From Argentina anserina (lineage: Eukaryota > Streptophyta > Magnoliopsida > Rosales > Rosaceae), in the NCBI RefSeq assembly GCF_933775445.1, contig NC_065876.1, forward strand, positions 19,530,001 to 19,594,000: a DNA stretch of 64,000 bases. Reading direction: 5' to 3'. Under the pieces are notes generated by a model. That model was not told the DNA's origin. It was given only the letters and a program-made list of their open reading frames with translations, and made no database searches. Each line of letters opens with the position of its first letter. Within the stretch, counting starts at the first letter, position 1. The position numbers were made by a program, and so were the translations under genes. Below are positions 45,348 through 57,759 of the stretch, piece by piece.

Positions 45348-46786
45348 TCTTTTTTATTTTCTTTTTCTTTATAAGCTATCACCTCTCCCTTTCTTTAATT
45401 TTCCTTCGAAAAACATCTTCTTCTTCGACTAATATATAGAAAGCCTGATCCCAGCTCCGCCATGTCGGCGACTCCAGTAGGCGCACTACCACAAAAATCT
45501 CTCTCTCTCTCCCTTCCCAGTTGTCCGCTGCTATAACCACCGTTGAGAACCGCTATCCCGACATCATAGTAGCCACCAAGAGACCAAAGTGAGGTATGGG
45601 ATCCCGATTGAGCAGCTGCTGCAATTTGGGTGAGAAGCAACACCTGTAGGCATTGGAAGCTATAGGAACGAAGAGGAGTTGTAGCTTTAGATTTATAGTT
45701 CCTAGAAAGAAATTGGAGGTAAAGGCTTCACTATTTCAGAAAATTGAAGGTTTTTGGGTACTAGGAATGCGTAGAGGTGTTGTGTGTGTTCATAAATAAA
45801 TCATATGGCTTTTTGATAGAGAAAGGGTTGGTAACTTGGTATAGAATAGAGAGATGGGAGGATTGTAATCAACTAATTATTGTATAATTGTATGTGGTCA
45901 AATGAATTCTCAGAGGAAGATATAAAGATGATTAAAATATAGTCATATCTTTACAAAAGCCAACACCAGCCATAGTCTCATGCTTACCCACGCGCTGTGC
46001 ACAAACGATAACAAATATAAATGGACTGCTATTAATATTAAAAATTGCTGAAACAAGTGGCTGGAATTGTGCCATGTCAGCAGTGAGCCTCCACTAGTGG
46101 AGGGAAGAATTTTTGCCTAACTAAGTAATCAAAAACTAGAGAACTAGATCCATTAATCACCCAGAAGATCTATGATGATAGCCGTTGTAGTCTTGCTAAA
46201 AAAGTAATCAAAAAACAAACAAACAAAAATTGCCTTGTTCGCATCAGCTGACTTATTCTTAGACCCAAGAAACCCGAAAACTAATTCGGATCGGCACCCT
46301 CTGAAAAGGTACTCCCATAACCCATCGGATCCTCCATTGGCTAAGCCACCAGAACCGACCCAATGCCACCTCGGCCTTGTAGTAGCCCAAACCGATCCCT
46401 TCTTGGCCCATTGCGCCCCAACCCTAGATGCCTCCTCGACCAGAGACGTAGCCGTCGTCACCTTGATCCTGATGTTGCCCCAAGCGCCACCAGATCTAAG
46501 TCGCCGGAAGATTGCAACCCCACCCCCCAATTCAGCGGCATAAATGCCCGTCGAAACCGCAGCATCACCCTTTGCCCATACCAAAATCTGACACAACCAA
46601 GGTGAGAGTTCGACGACATCCAGACTAGAGGAGAGGCATAACCACCCTTCTACAAAGATCCACCACTGCCAGCACATACCTACTGGACGAAACACCACCA
46701 AGGTGAAAATCTGAATCGTAAAAGCCTTTCCTTTACCAAGGATGCCACCACAGGAGAGGAAGAGGGCACGCCGATAGGCAGCCTAG
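45348..46786. other. Insert DNA, possible LINE or UTR-like fragment
   Basis: A GC-rich minus-strand frame of 182 codons (46,153-46,701) is the longest but has no recognisable domain, and the opposite strand is also open. The words AAGTAATCAAAAA at about 46,123 and 46,203 repeat directly. The TRIM element at 46,787 is inserted in this unit: similar GC-rich sequence continues at 47,804-47,940. Identity unknown. Confidence 0.3.
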
Positions 46787-47799
46787 TGTCACGTCCCTAT
46801 TTTGGGAGTGTCGATCGTGGGCTGCTGGTTGAAAGAACATCAAGGATATGTGGGATTTGCTCAAAGATTCAATGTGTGGGAGAGATATGGCTGCTCCTTC
46901 CGAGGGGTTCAGGCATGCCGACCCGGTTCAATTCGGAGAACTTGTCGCTAGTCGAGGACTTAACGTCAAAGAGGCGAGTTGGCCGCCCTACACACAGGTA
47001 GGGGTCTGGAGCCGATCCCCTGATGAGCCCAAGGCAGTGCGAAACCAGTGTATTGCCCCGTTGGATAAGGCTGGCTCCATGGGGATGGAGCGCCGCATGG
47101 AGCAAGTGTGGCAGCCAAATGGCTAGGTCCGTGACAAGTGGTATCAGAGCCACCTCAACATCGCTGTCGTTGTGTTCGCCAAGCGCTCACACGTGTCGCC
47201 GTGTCCCCAAGATACGGGGGGTTCCGCGGGGGAGTCGAGTAGGCAGGGTCGCCTCCAGGGGGGAGGACCAGACGAGAAGATCCGTGGCAATGTCCAGGAC
47301 AAGAGAGATCCGGCGCGAAGTCATTGTTGGGTGGAAGATCTTTGGGAACTCCTTTTCATCGCTCTAGGCAACGCGGGCGCACAAGGGATGTGCGGGCCAC
47401 AAGTGAGGATGCTGTGTACGAGGATGTACACCAAGTTTGGTGGGGGAGGATGTCACGTCCCTATTTTGGGAGTGTCGATCGTGGGCTGCTGGTTGAAAGA
47501 ACATCAAGGATATGTGGGATTTGCTCCAAGATTCAATGTGTGGGAGATATATGGCTGCTCCTTCCGAGGGGTTCAGGCATGCCGACCCGGTTTAATTCGG
47601 AGAGCTTGTCGCTAGTCGAGGACTTAACGTCAAAGAGGCGAGTTGGCCGTCCTACACACAGGTAGGGGTCTGGAGCCGATCCCTGATGAGCCCAAGGCAG
47701 GGCGAAACCAGTGTATTGCCCCGTTGGATAAGACTGGTTCCATGGGGATGGAGCGCCGCATGGACCAAGTGTGGCAGCCGAATGGCTAGGTCCGTGACA
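46787..47799 (+). mobile_element. TRIM (miniature LTR retrotransposon), 1,013 bp
   Basis: LTRs at 46,787-47,136 (350 bp) and 47,451-47,799 (349 bp) both start TGTCACGTCCC and end GGTCCGTGACA; they differ at about a dozen positions. The primer site TGGTATCAGAGC is at 47,139-47,150, two bases after the 5' LTR. A purine tract TGGGGGAGGA (47,441-47,450) abuts the 3' LTR. CTAG flanks both ends. The 314-bp interior cannot encode gag or pol, so movement depends on proteins of other elements. The LTR does not resemble the 5S-bearing Cassandra TRIM. Confidence 0.93.
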
Positions 47800-48018
47800 C
47801 TAGGCCACCCGGTTGCTCAACGTTGGACGAAACCATCATCGCTAGATCCACCGCTAATACCACCAATAAGAGAAGGGAGTAGAGCTAGGGTTAGAACGAG
47901 AGAGAAAGAGAGGAGGCTCATCTCACAAAGCTAGGGTTAGACAACCCTTTTAAAATCAACTGTATATCTGGCAAGTTAAGACTTAAGATACGAAAGTTTG
48001 GAATAAGAAATTCTAACA
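47800..48018. other. Insert DNA between TRIM and the NBP35 duplicate
   Basis: GC-rich then AT-rich, without a gene. It continues the unit interrupted by the TRIM and ends where NBP35 intron similarity resumes. Confidence 0.35.
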
Positions 48019-48588
48019 ATACAGTTTTTAAAGTAAAGTGAAGTTCTTTCCATCTCGTTGCTAGAATACTAAAATGAAGACGTCAAATTAATCTTGATGC
48101 ATTCGATATGCAAATTTTTTATTCATTTGGTGTACAACCTGGCGAAGAGGAGTATCTGGTTAATTATAGGATTTCTGGTATCTTCCTTAGTGCCTAGAGA
48201 GTTAAAACTCATAAGCTTCTTTTGGATTTTAAGCACTGTCTCATGATAGCAATGTTCAATTCAAACATTAAATATGAAATTTGTTGTGCGTGGGAAAATC
48301 TAAAGAAGCAAATACTGGTTCTACTGTTATTTTGTTGAAGCACTTTTTAAAGTCAATCAAGATACTTTCTTCAGCAATATTAAAGGATGCTAAGATGAGT
48401 CTGAAGCTACGTCTTTCTAATGCTAAATCATGGCATGCAACAGCTTTATAGTGCAACTCTTTCTTTATAAATTCACGAGTTTTGATTTAAAACTGTAAAT
48501 GATTTGTATTAAAGAGTTTTATTATGTGGTACATAATACTGACTTACCGAGTCTAGTTCATCGTTTGGTCTAATAAGGTGTAATAACC
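48019..48588 (+). pseudogene. NBP35 duplicate, second part (intron 2)
   Basis: Matches NBP35 intron 2 from about 24,964 to about 25,660 in the same orientation. Examples are TTTTTAAAGTAAAGTGAAGTTC, GGAGTATCTGGTTA and GACTTACCGAGTCTAGTTCATC. Some internal blocks of the intron are missing. Similarity ends abruptly at about 48,580, eight bases before the LTR at 48,589. The large third exon is not found in the window. Confidence 0.85.
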
Positions 48589-51150
48589 TGAATTTTCAAT
48601 ACCATTTTCTTTTAATTTCTCGAAAATTAAGAGAATGGTAATTTGATGAAATTCACATTTTACGTCTTTTATTTTGTCGTTGTTCGAAGTAGAAATTGGT
48701 TTCAAGAGCCAAATGTGTGTTATTTGATTAAGTTCATTTGACTCAAGAGTTGACTTTTAATCCGTCACTTTTTTAGAAAACTTCCTTCACGAAAGTTGTA
48801 GAGTTTGTCAATACGAATTCGTAGACGCGTGGCACGCTAATCGGATGTCGTATGTGAAAGTTGTTAGCAACTGAAGTTTTGTTTCCGATTTTGGAAGGAG
48901 TATAAAAGGAAGGAGAGAAGATTAGAAATTAAGAAAATTAGCTTTTCCTAAACCCACATCGGTTACTGTTCACCCGAGGTCGGCAATGTTCATGCGGTTT
49001 TTCTCTTGGTTGCGGATCTTTCTCCGGCCATATCTCCATCGTCCGGCGACGGAATTTGAGTGAGACCGGTGGCGTTGGAACCGTCTCTTTGTCCAATACT
49101 GATATGGGTTAGTGTTTGGGAGAGATTCAAGCTGTTTGAAGCGCAGAAATGAAGAACAATGTTGATGTCCAGTTTTAAAGAAGTGAGGAGAACTCCCTCC
49201 TTTGGCAACCAATCAAGGTGATTCTTATTCTGTTTTGAAGCTTGTAGGATGTATATCAACCCTCTAAAACAGTTTTATCTATTTTGAAACACACAAAGGA
49301 AATCGACGAATAGTACCGATTTTATATTCTTCATCGATTTGACTGTTTAGACTTAGATTTAGACTTTGTTGTCAACTACAAAGTTGTTGTAAATGTTGTT
49401 TAGATTGTGGTGGTAAATTTTGGTGATCATTGGTAGTCACCGGAACAGTGCCAATGCCGCCAGTGTTGGCGTTGAGTGGCAGCGTGTAGGGTAATGTTTC
49501 GGAGTAATGGTTTACTCCATGGTGACGTGCTCATCGATACAAGCGTTTACATAGGTCATTTGCATGTGTTAGGTTAATTCTTGAGTAAGTTACTTGTTGT
49601 TAAATGTTTGGTGATTCTAGGTTGTTTTTGTTGAAGTGGAGGGGTGTTGTGAGTATTGAAGTGATTTTTGAGAGAGAGCAAGAAAGAGCATCATGCTCTT
49701 GGAGTGGTTAGAGAGTTTGGGTTAATTTAGATTGAAACTTTGTCTTTGTTACTAAGTGATTTTCTTGTCACTTAGGTGCCTTAGTGATTGAAGTTGCTAA
49801 GTTGCAAGCGAGAAATGAGGTGAGTACACCTCACGTTAAGCTAGTTACCATGGCGGTAATTAGGCGTATTTAGTATGCGTTAATTATTTTTATGTTGTGA
49901 GATTAGTATATATGTATATATATATATATATATATATCCCTTCAAGTGATAATGAGAACGTGCATATAATTTTATTGTTTTTATGTTATATTTTATTTAT
50001 CACTTTGAGATATTGTGTGCGTTTTGTTGGTTTATATTGATTGTAGTGGATGTGGCCGAGAGGGAATAAAATGTACCTCTCGGTAAACTAGAGATTTGTC
50101 TAGGATAATTGTATAGTTGAAGTGTCGGTTGCTTTATTTGGCTGGAAGTGAATAAAATGTACATTCCAGTATGATTGATGTGATGTGATTGGATTGAAGT
50201 TGTTAGTTATAGTGGCTGACGTGTTGGCATATGAGAAGTGTGAGTGTGTGTTTTACCTTGAATGACGGTCTTTTTTGCAAATGAAAATGGGAGTGTGATT
50301 ACATTGGTGGAGGCCTTGTTGGCAAAATGTTTGCGAGTGTGTGTGTTTTGCTTAGTGTCGGCCCAAGGGGCGAAGATGAATTTGTTTTTTGGGGATGTTT
50401 TGTCTTTGTTGTGAGTTCTTGTGTGTTGTGATATGGTGAGTTTTGTCGTGTGGTTTTTGATGATGTGCCTATTAGCATGGTTCTTGATCCACCAACCTTA
50501 AAATCGTTCTAAAATATAATTGTTTTGAAAATACATGGACTTGATTGTCAACGGTCCATGTGTAAGTAAAAATGGAATTTTAGTAAAATGGTTTGAAAGG
50601 TTATTAGATAGAAGGGTCATGTTAAAGGTGAGTTGTTTTATATTATTTGTTATTTGTAGTAGGGAGGGTGTTGATATAGTCTCAGGGCCATTAGCCTACT
50701 AAATCTTGATAAATATATTTTGTTTTCAAAATATATGGACTTGATCGACTACGGTCCATGGGTAAGTAAACATGATTTTATTGTTATAGTTTTTAAAAAG
50801 GGTTAATGGTTAAGGACTATGTTAAATGATTGTGATGTAGGATTCTTATTTCTTAGATTTATCAATTTGATAAGTGAGTTTCTGAACTACGTTATTCTTC
50901 AGGAATCACTAATTGTTCTTATGTGCAGTGTAATCTCCTGAACTAAGTTATTATGCATTGATTACACTTTTCTTATCTTATTTCTTGTAACGTGAATTCC
51001 TGAACTATGCTTTCATGTAGGATTCACTATTTGTTTTCTTGCATTTCTTTCTTGTGTGAGTGGGTGTTGAAGTGTGGTGTGTGTTCGTGGTCAGTGTGTT
51101 GTGGTATGTTGAGTTAGATGTGTGACTTGGTGAGGACGTTAGTTTGGCAA
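48589..51150 (+). mobile_element. Gypsy-type LTR (solo or truncated)
   Basis: Starts TGTAATAACCTGAATTT, like chromovirus-type LTRs, and shares the GTTGTAGAG...ACGAATTCGTAGAC...GGCACGC block with the LTR at 18,045. It contains a (TA)n run at 49,906-49,937, a 200-bp tandem repeat (units around 50,513 and 50,713, marked by TATGGACTTGAT...CGGTCCATG) and three shorter units (TGAACTA...CACT at about 50,884, 50,941 and 51,005). No gag or pol follows. The right boundary is set only by the next element. Confidence 0.55.
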
Positions 51151-51151
51151 C

Positions 51152-53426
51152 TGATCAGTTCGATTACTTGGGATCAATATTAACCATGTAAGCATCGTTA
51201 GTAGTATAAAATAAGAGGGTATCGTTCACAAACTGGGGATCCATCCATGGCAAAAAATCATAAACATTTAACAACGAATTCATAAGAGTTTAAAACATTT
51301 GAGATATATTTCGGATCAAATAAAAAATAAACCTAAACTAATATATACATGCAACCAACCAACACATAAACATCACCAAACAAAATGTCACAAGTAGCTT
51401 CAAAATCATAATCTGATCCTATGCAAACACCAAGCCTTAGCGGACAAGTATTGAGTGAACAAACAACAACCTAATGCCGAACTAGGTTACTTAGCGCATC
51501 TCTAATTCGAAACATGGTCTGGTAATCCTATCTTAGCGCTTAGAAATTACAAGATAACCTGTCATTCTCAATCTTACCACTTCATTCATTCATCTCTTAT
51601 CTAATTACTTAGCGCATCTTAGATAACAAACGGATCATGGTTTAGTGATTACTAACAAGTTAAGCATGTCACTTACTTTAACAAGTTAACAAGAACACTT
51701 AAGAATCCTATATGCAAAACTAACTTAGCGCATTGAATCACATATAGTTAACGCACAAGAAAGAGAATCATTAAATCATTGAATTATAAACTCACGGCAT
51801 CTACATAGAAATCATAGAAAATAAAATTAGAACTACTTTATAACATCTTGTAAAATCGTAAACTACATATGAGTATTCCACAAATTTAGAACTACCCAAA
51901 AATAGAAACACCACATCACACAAAGAATCCAAACTGAAAACATAATTGAAGAAATAACGAGTTACACTTTGTAATTCTCCTTAGCTGTATCAACTTGAAT
52001 GTCAATCCTAGGCATAGCGCTTTGGATCAAATGGAATGAAAGGAAGATGGTGTTTTCGGCTTGAATGGCTTTGAGGATGATGAGTAGTGAGTAAGGCTAA
52101 GCTTTGGCAAGTCTTGTGAGCAAAGTTGATGATTTTTTCTTGTGGAAATGAGGTGTTATATATAGAGGAAAAAACCCAAGGGAGGCTGGTGACAAAGTCC
52201 ACAAAGTTGAAACCAAATTGGTTTAGGTTTTCTAGATTTTCTCAATTCGGCAGAGCTGACATTTGTGCCTTGTTGTCGCCATAACTTTCTCTAGAAGATA
52301 GATATTAAGGTGATTCTAACTGCATTTGAAAATAGACTTCCGTAGCTTTCCATCCATATATCATGCATTGTCTGAGTCATTGTGAGTTGTCCAGGAGAGC
52401 CCGTCAAAGTTGGGTGACCTGCATTGTCAGAATTCTGATTCTCATAAGGATTGGACATTAATTGCATATCTTCTTCCTCCTGTAATATTGATTTCTTTTG
52501 CACAAATTTCTTCTTTTGAATTAGGGAGACAGCAAGAATCTTAATTGTTGCAGCCTTGTTTGAATTTTCTTACCTCTTCACATTTATCTGCTGCATGCCT
52601 TCTTTGACTTTCTTACCTCTTCTCATTTATTTGCTGCATGTCTTCTTGGACATTCTTGGTGCAAGAATTTATGGTGATTCTGATATACATTTGTGCTTTA
52701 TATATATAGGAGAAACAAGGTCTCATGTTTCCATTTAGCCCTTGGATCAAAAGCAAATCAATGGCTGAGATAATTATGCTGAGCTCACTGAACCTCCGAG
52801 TAATGATTCAATCATATCTCCATGAAGGAATAGGATATTGATTTGATTCTAAATCCTACAGAAAAAGCTAGACTCATACAGCTAGACTCATCTAATTCGA
52901 TCTGAGCTGTCCATGAGAGCCCGTCAAAGTTGGACTACGAATCTTGACAGCTTTCTGATTCTTACATGGATTGAGATTTTAAGTGCATATCTTATTCTCT
53001 TTAACAATTTTAATTTATATGCAAGAAAATATCTTCATATACACCTTCGAAATCAATCTCCAACTTGGTTTCAGAATTCAACTCCTAATAGAAAACCATC
53101 AATACCGCACGGCCATTCCTTATTCCTTGCGCAACTAGGATTGCTTTCATTCTCCAACATAGATTTGTATTTCCTAATAAGAATAAGTACGTTAGAAATA
53201 AAGAAATAGGAAAGAATGAATCCTACTCGAACAAGGAATCATATCTCAACAAGGATTCTTAACACTTACTACGATTACATCATCAATTCACTCATAATCG
53301 ATATAAGCTCTACCTAGACACTTATTCTAACAAAATGACTCTAAAACATACTAAATAAGAAGTAACAAAGAGTAAGAATATGGTATAATCATATTAAGAA
53401 CGTCACACTTTGTGCTCCTATCAACA
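51152..53426 (-). repeat. 3' LTR of the Athila-like element
   Basis: The right end is fixed by TGTTGATAGGAGCAC (minus) next to the purine tract AGTGTGGGGT. The left end is placed at TGATCAGTTCG by comparison with the solo LTR at 38,626 and is approximate. An internal near-duplicate (GAGAGCCCGTCAAAGTTGG) occurs at about 52,395 and 52,915. Confidence 0.65.
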
Positions 53427-54976
53427 ACCCCACACTTAAACTTTACTAGTCCCTTAGCAAACACTAGAAAAGGAAAACAAAAACATAAAACAAAAATCAA
53501 TACAACTAAACTAACGACTCAACTATAATGTCTTCAACATTTTGTCTCAGAGATCTTCAAACTCATAGCATCAAGAATAACACTTAATCGAAATAGATAG
53601 AATGAATTCAATGGTTAATAAACATGAGATCTCGCATAACAGGTAAGACATGGTAGAAACAGATGTGATATTAAGCTCGACATGTTTAAAACAAGTTCAA
53701 AATTCAACTCACAAGGGATATGCACTCCGAATCTTTTCTCTGAAAAACATGACATATGCTTAAAAGTTTTTCACACACGAGTTATGAACACATTAAATAA
53801 TTTGAAAACCTTATGAAAGATACCAATCATATGCACGAATAAACCAAAATCATATGCTTACTCATGAAACAAACTCCACAGATCAAGAGCTATTCATTTT
53901 AAGAATCTTGCGGATCTTTGGAAAATTGATGGCTTAGGCTCGGCAATAATATCATTTTTTAGGAAAAATGAATCACAAATGTCATCCTTAAGACTTACCA
54001 GAGTAAGAATCATCCACCTTATGTCACCATACTCCATAAAACAAGGGCAAAATGTTATCATGTTGGACCCATCTTCACTCTAAGCATTGTGAAAATGACA
54101 AAGGCTAAAGTATAACATTATTGAGCTTTCAACAAATACATCACAACTCCAAATTCACATCAAACATAGCTATGTCGTAACTTCTTTATATATATTTTTT
54201 TCTTTCAAGCCGTGTCCATGTATTTTTCTCTTTTTCTTCTCACGTCAGCTTTCTATTTTTTTTTCATTCTTTTCATACGGCACACATACATACATAGCAT
54301 AACCCCACACTTAAATCGAATCATCACTCCATATTAACACCAGAATGACTCTGCCAAGCCTCAAGGACAAGATATAGATATAACTATACTAAGCAAGGAT
54401 CTTAACATGTTGGTAATGAAAGAAAATGTTTAATGTAGGCTAGAATGGGTTAACAATAAGGTATCCCAAACAGGGCACAAATAAGGCACACAGCTTTTTG
54501 GTATAAAGTGGTGGAATCCTAAAACGATCCAAAAATCTTTTTCAAAATCATAGTATATTATGATACAAGTTTTGGAAGTTTCAAAAAGTAAGTTCTAGCA
54601 TTCTCTGGTTCATTGCAATTCTATGGCATATAAATTGATCAAAATAGATGTAATGAGGTTATATAGCCAAGAAACGATAGATAAAACTCAAAAAGAAAGA
54701 CACATATCGCTCGAAACTCGAAAAGGTTACATGAATTCAAACAAGTAAGGAACATGCTCATTCTATACCTAAGTTTCAAAATCTTCATCTACTACTTGTT
54801 CATACAATTTCTACACATCGATTAACCATCAAATATCAATGAAGTTCAATTCAAAATTGTGATCATCTATCAACCATAAATTTAAAAATCAACTCATCAT
54901 AGATAGTTAAAGGCATACTTAAGACTCAAAACAAAATCAAAACAATAACATAACAAAAATAAAATAAAAACAATCT

Positions 54977-55007
<31 letters not shown>

Positions 55008-55338
55008 ATCAAAGCAACAAAATCGAAACACATATAAGCATCAAACAATAGAATACAACGAATGCTGTATACCCCACCCCACACTTAAAACTTACATTGC
55101 TCTCAATGTACAAAATGATAAGCAATGAAAATTAAAAAGAGATAAGGGATTAGAAAATGTAACCTCTCGTTAATGGCTCCTTCATTGGCTTAAGTTTATA
55201 GTCCAAAGCCTAGACTATCTCCAAAAATTCACTTGCTTGCCATAGGTTCAAGGAGAGAAGTCTCCTCCACGTTATGCTCCACAAAATTCTCATAGTATGG
55301 CTTCAAGCAATGTCCATTGACCGTGAACTCCTTTCCAT
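53427..55338. other. Non-coding 3' region of the Athila-like element
   Basis: No open frame of note. In Athila elements this is where an env-like gene can sit; here none is readable. The word CCCCACACTTAAA occurs three times (about 53,428, 54,303 and 55,078), the first adjacent to the LTR as the polypurine tract. Confidence 0.6.
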
Positions 55339-57739
55339 TCACTGCACTCTTAATCCTGATAGCACCAGAAGGAAAATGTGAGTAATAACAAATGGGCCAA
55401 GCCACCTTGAACGAAGCTTGCCCGGAAACAACTTAAGTCGAGAATGAAACAAAAGAACTTTCTGTCCAACGATAAAGTGTTTCTTCCTAATCATACGGTC
55501 ATGGAACGATTTGGTCTTCTCCTTGTAAATCATAGCCGAATCATAGGCCTCTTTTTGAATCTCTTCAAGCTCATACAATTGCAATTTCCTATGCAATCCG
55601 GCCTCGTCAATGTCCATGTTAAAATTCTTCATAACCCACCATGCACGATGCTCAAGCTCCACAAGTAGATGACACGCCTTGCCATAGACTAATCGAAACG
55701 GTGACATGCCAAGAGGAGTCTTGTATGCGGTTCTATAAGCCCAAAGAGCATCATTCAATCGTTGAGACCAATCTTTGCATGATGGTCCAAATGATTTCTC
55801 TAAAATTATCTTGGTCTCTTGATTAGATAGCTCAACTTGTCCACTTGTTTGGGGGTGATAAGGCATAGCAACCTTATGCTTGATACCATACTTCATCAAC
55901 AACGTCTCAATGGTCCGGTTGTGAAAATGAGATCCTCCATCACTAATGATCACTCTTGGCATACCAAATCTAGAGAAAATGTTAGAACGAAGGAAATCTG
56001 CAACCATTCGAGAATCATTAGTTTGGTTGGCTTTTACTTCCACCCATTTCGAAACAAAATCAACACAAACGAGTATGTACAAGAAACCATTAGAGTTTGT
56101 AAAAAGGTCCTATGAAATCGATACCCCAACAATCAAATAGTTCAACAGTCAAGACATGATTCATTGGCATTTGATCTCTAGAACGTATGTTTCCTATGCA
56201 TTGGCATCTATCACAAGTCATGCAAAAATGATATGCATCTTTAAAGATTGTAGGCCGAAAGAAACCAAATTCTTATACCTTAAGAGCAGTCCTGCGTGAA
56301 CCAAAATGTCCTCCACCAGACTCAGAATGACAAAAGGTAAGTATAGAATGATGTTCAGATTCAGGGACACACCTAATGATTTGATCAACACAATATTTCC
56401 ACAAGTATAGTTCATCCCAAATGTAATACTTAGCTAAAGCCTTGACTCTTATCTTTTGAGCATGCGATAAAGTATTTGGAAATTGCTTAGAAATAAGATA
56501 GTTCACTATATCTGCATACCATGGCTCACTTACCTCAACTCGAAAGAGTTGCTCATCCGGAAAACTCTCTTGAATGGCCAGGGGTTCAGCATCTCTCACT
56601 AAACCACTCAAATGGTCTGCCACAATGTTGTTACTTTCCTTCTTGTCCTTGATTTCGAGATCAAACTCTTGGAGTAAGAGAATCTATCGAATCAATATTG
56701 GTTTGGCATCCTTCTTCGTCATTAAGTACTTCAAAGCTGCATGGTCAGTTTAAACAATAACTTTGAATTGAAGTAAGTAAGAACGAAACTTATCTAAAGC
56801 AAAGATCATGGCAAGAAGTTCTTTCTCAGTTGTGGTGTAGTTCTGTTGAGCATCATTGAGCGTTAGAGAGGCATAGTAAATGGCATAAGGCTGCTTGTCC
56901 TTCCTCTTCCCTAGCACGGCTCCAACTGCATAGTCGGAGGCATCACACATCAATTCAAATGACAATGACCAATCCGGCGGTGCCATGATCAGTGCCGACA
57001 TTAAAAGCTTCTTCATTGTCTCAAATGCGTGCTTGCAATCATCATCAAAGTGAAATGCAACGTCCTTTTGAAGCAACAAACTCAATGGTCTCGCAATCTT
57101 GGAAAATCCTTGATAAACCTACGATAGAACTCTGCATGTGCAAGAAACGATTGAACATCCCTCACAGTTGTGGGGAGGGGTAAGTGACCATAAAATATGG
57201 CCTAAGACAATGCCTTGCGTAACCATAAAATGACATTTTTCCCAATTTAAAACCAAGCTAGTTTCTTCGCAACGGTTAAGCACAAGTTCCACATTCTCTA
57301 AACATGTATCGAAATTCTCAACATAAACAGAAAAGTCATCCATGAAAACCTCAATTTTAGAACCAATATACTCAGAGAAAATGTGAACATACAACGTTGA
57401 AATGTACCTGGAGCGTTGCATAAACCAAAAGGCTTGCGACGATAAGCAAACGTACCAAAAGGGCATGTGAATGTCGTCTTTTCTTGATCTTCCTCCGCAA
57501 CACTAATCTGATTATATCCACTATATCCATCAAGGAAAAAATAGAAAGAAATACCAGCTAACCTCTCAAGCATTTGATCAATGAATGGCAAGATCCTTCT
57601 TTGTTGTGGAGTTGAGCTTCCTATAGTCGATACACACACGGTGACCAGTCACCGTTCTCTGAGGCACTAACTCGTTATCCTTGTTCTTCACTACCATGAT
57701 TCCGGACTTCTTTGGCACAACTTGAATAGGAGAGACCCA
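55339..57739 (-). pseudogene. Athila-like RT, RNase H and integrase, broken
   Basis: From the 5' side: RT finger region (IQVVPKKSGIMVVKN, VCIDYRKLN) to 57,578; RT palm (DGYSGYNQI, FGLCNAPGTFQRCM) at 57,298-57,639; the catalytic FMDDFSVY in another frame at 57,119-57,466; RNase H (LMCDASDYAVGAVLG, TTEKELLA) at 56,750-57,085; integrase zinc region (CHSESGGGHFG) at 56,273-56,623; integrase core ([28 protein letters not shown]) at 55,339-56,082. At least three frame changes separate these. The first residues are lost to the CACTA insertion. Confidence 0.85.
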
Positions 57740-57759
57740 CACTACTACAAATATGCCCT

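Larger units (their letters stand above)
51152..57739 (-). mobile_element. Athila-like Gypsy element, 3' half
   Basis: Minus-strand RT, RNase H and integrase (55,339-57,739) are followed by 1.9 kb without ORFs, a purine tract and a 3' LTR (about 51,152-53,426). Order RT-RH-INT is Gypsy. The TRTVTG/RTVTGHRVCIDYRKLN type RT and long LTR point to the Athila lineage. The 5' part is cut off by the CACTA element that starts at 57,740 inside the RT domain. Coding frames are broken. Confidence 0.85.

Noticed and set aside
46869..47934. Several open frames of 70-147 codons
   Set aside because: They cover the TRIM LTRs and interior. Near-identical frames recur in both LTRs, so they reflect the repeat, not genes.
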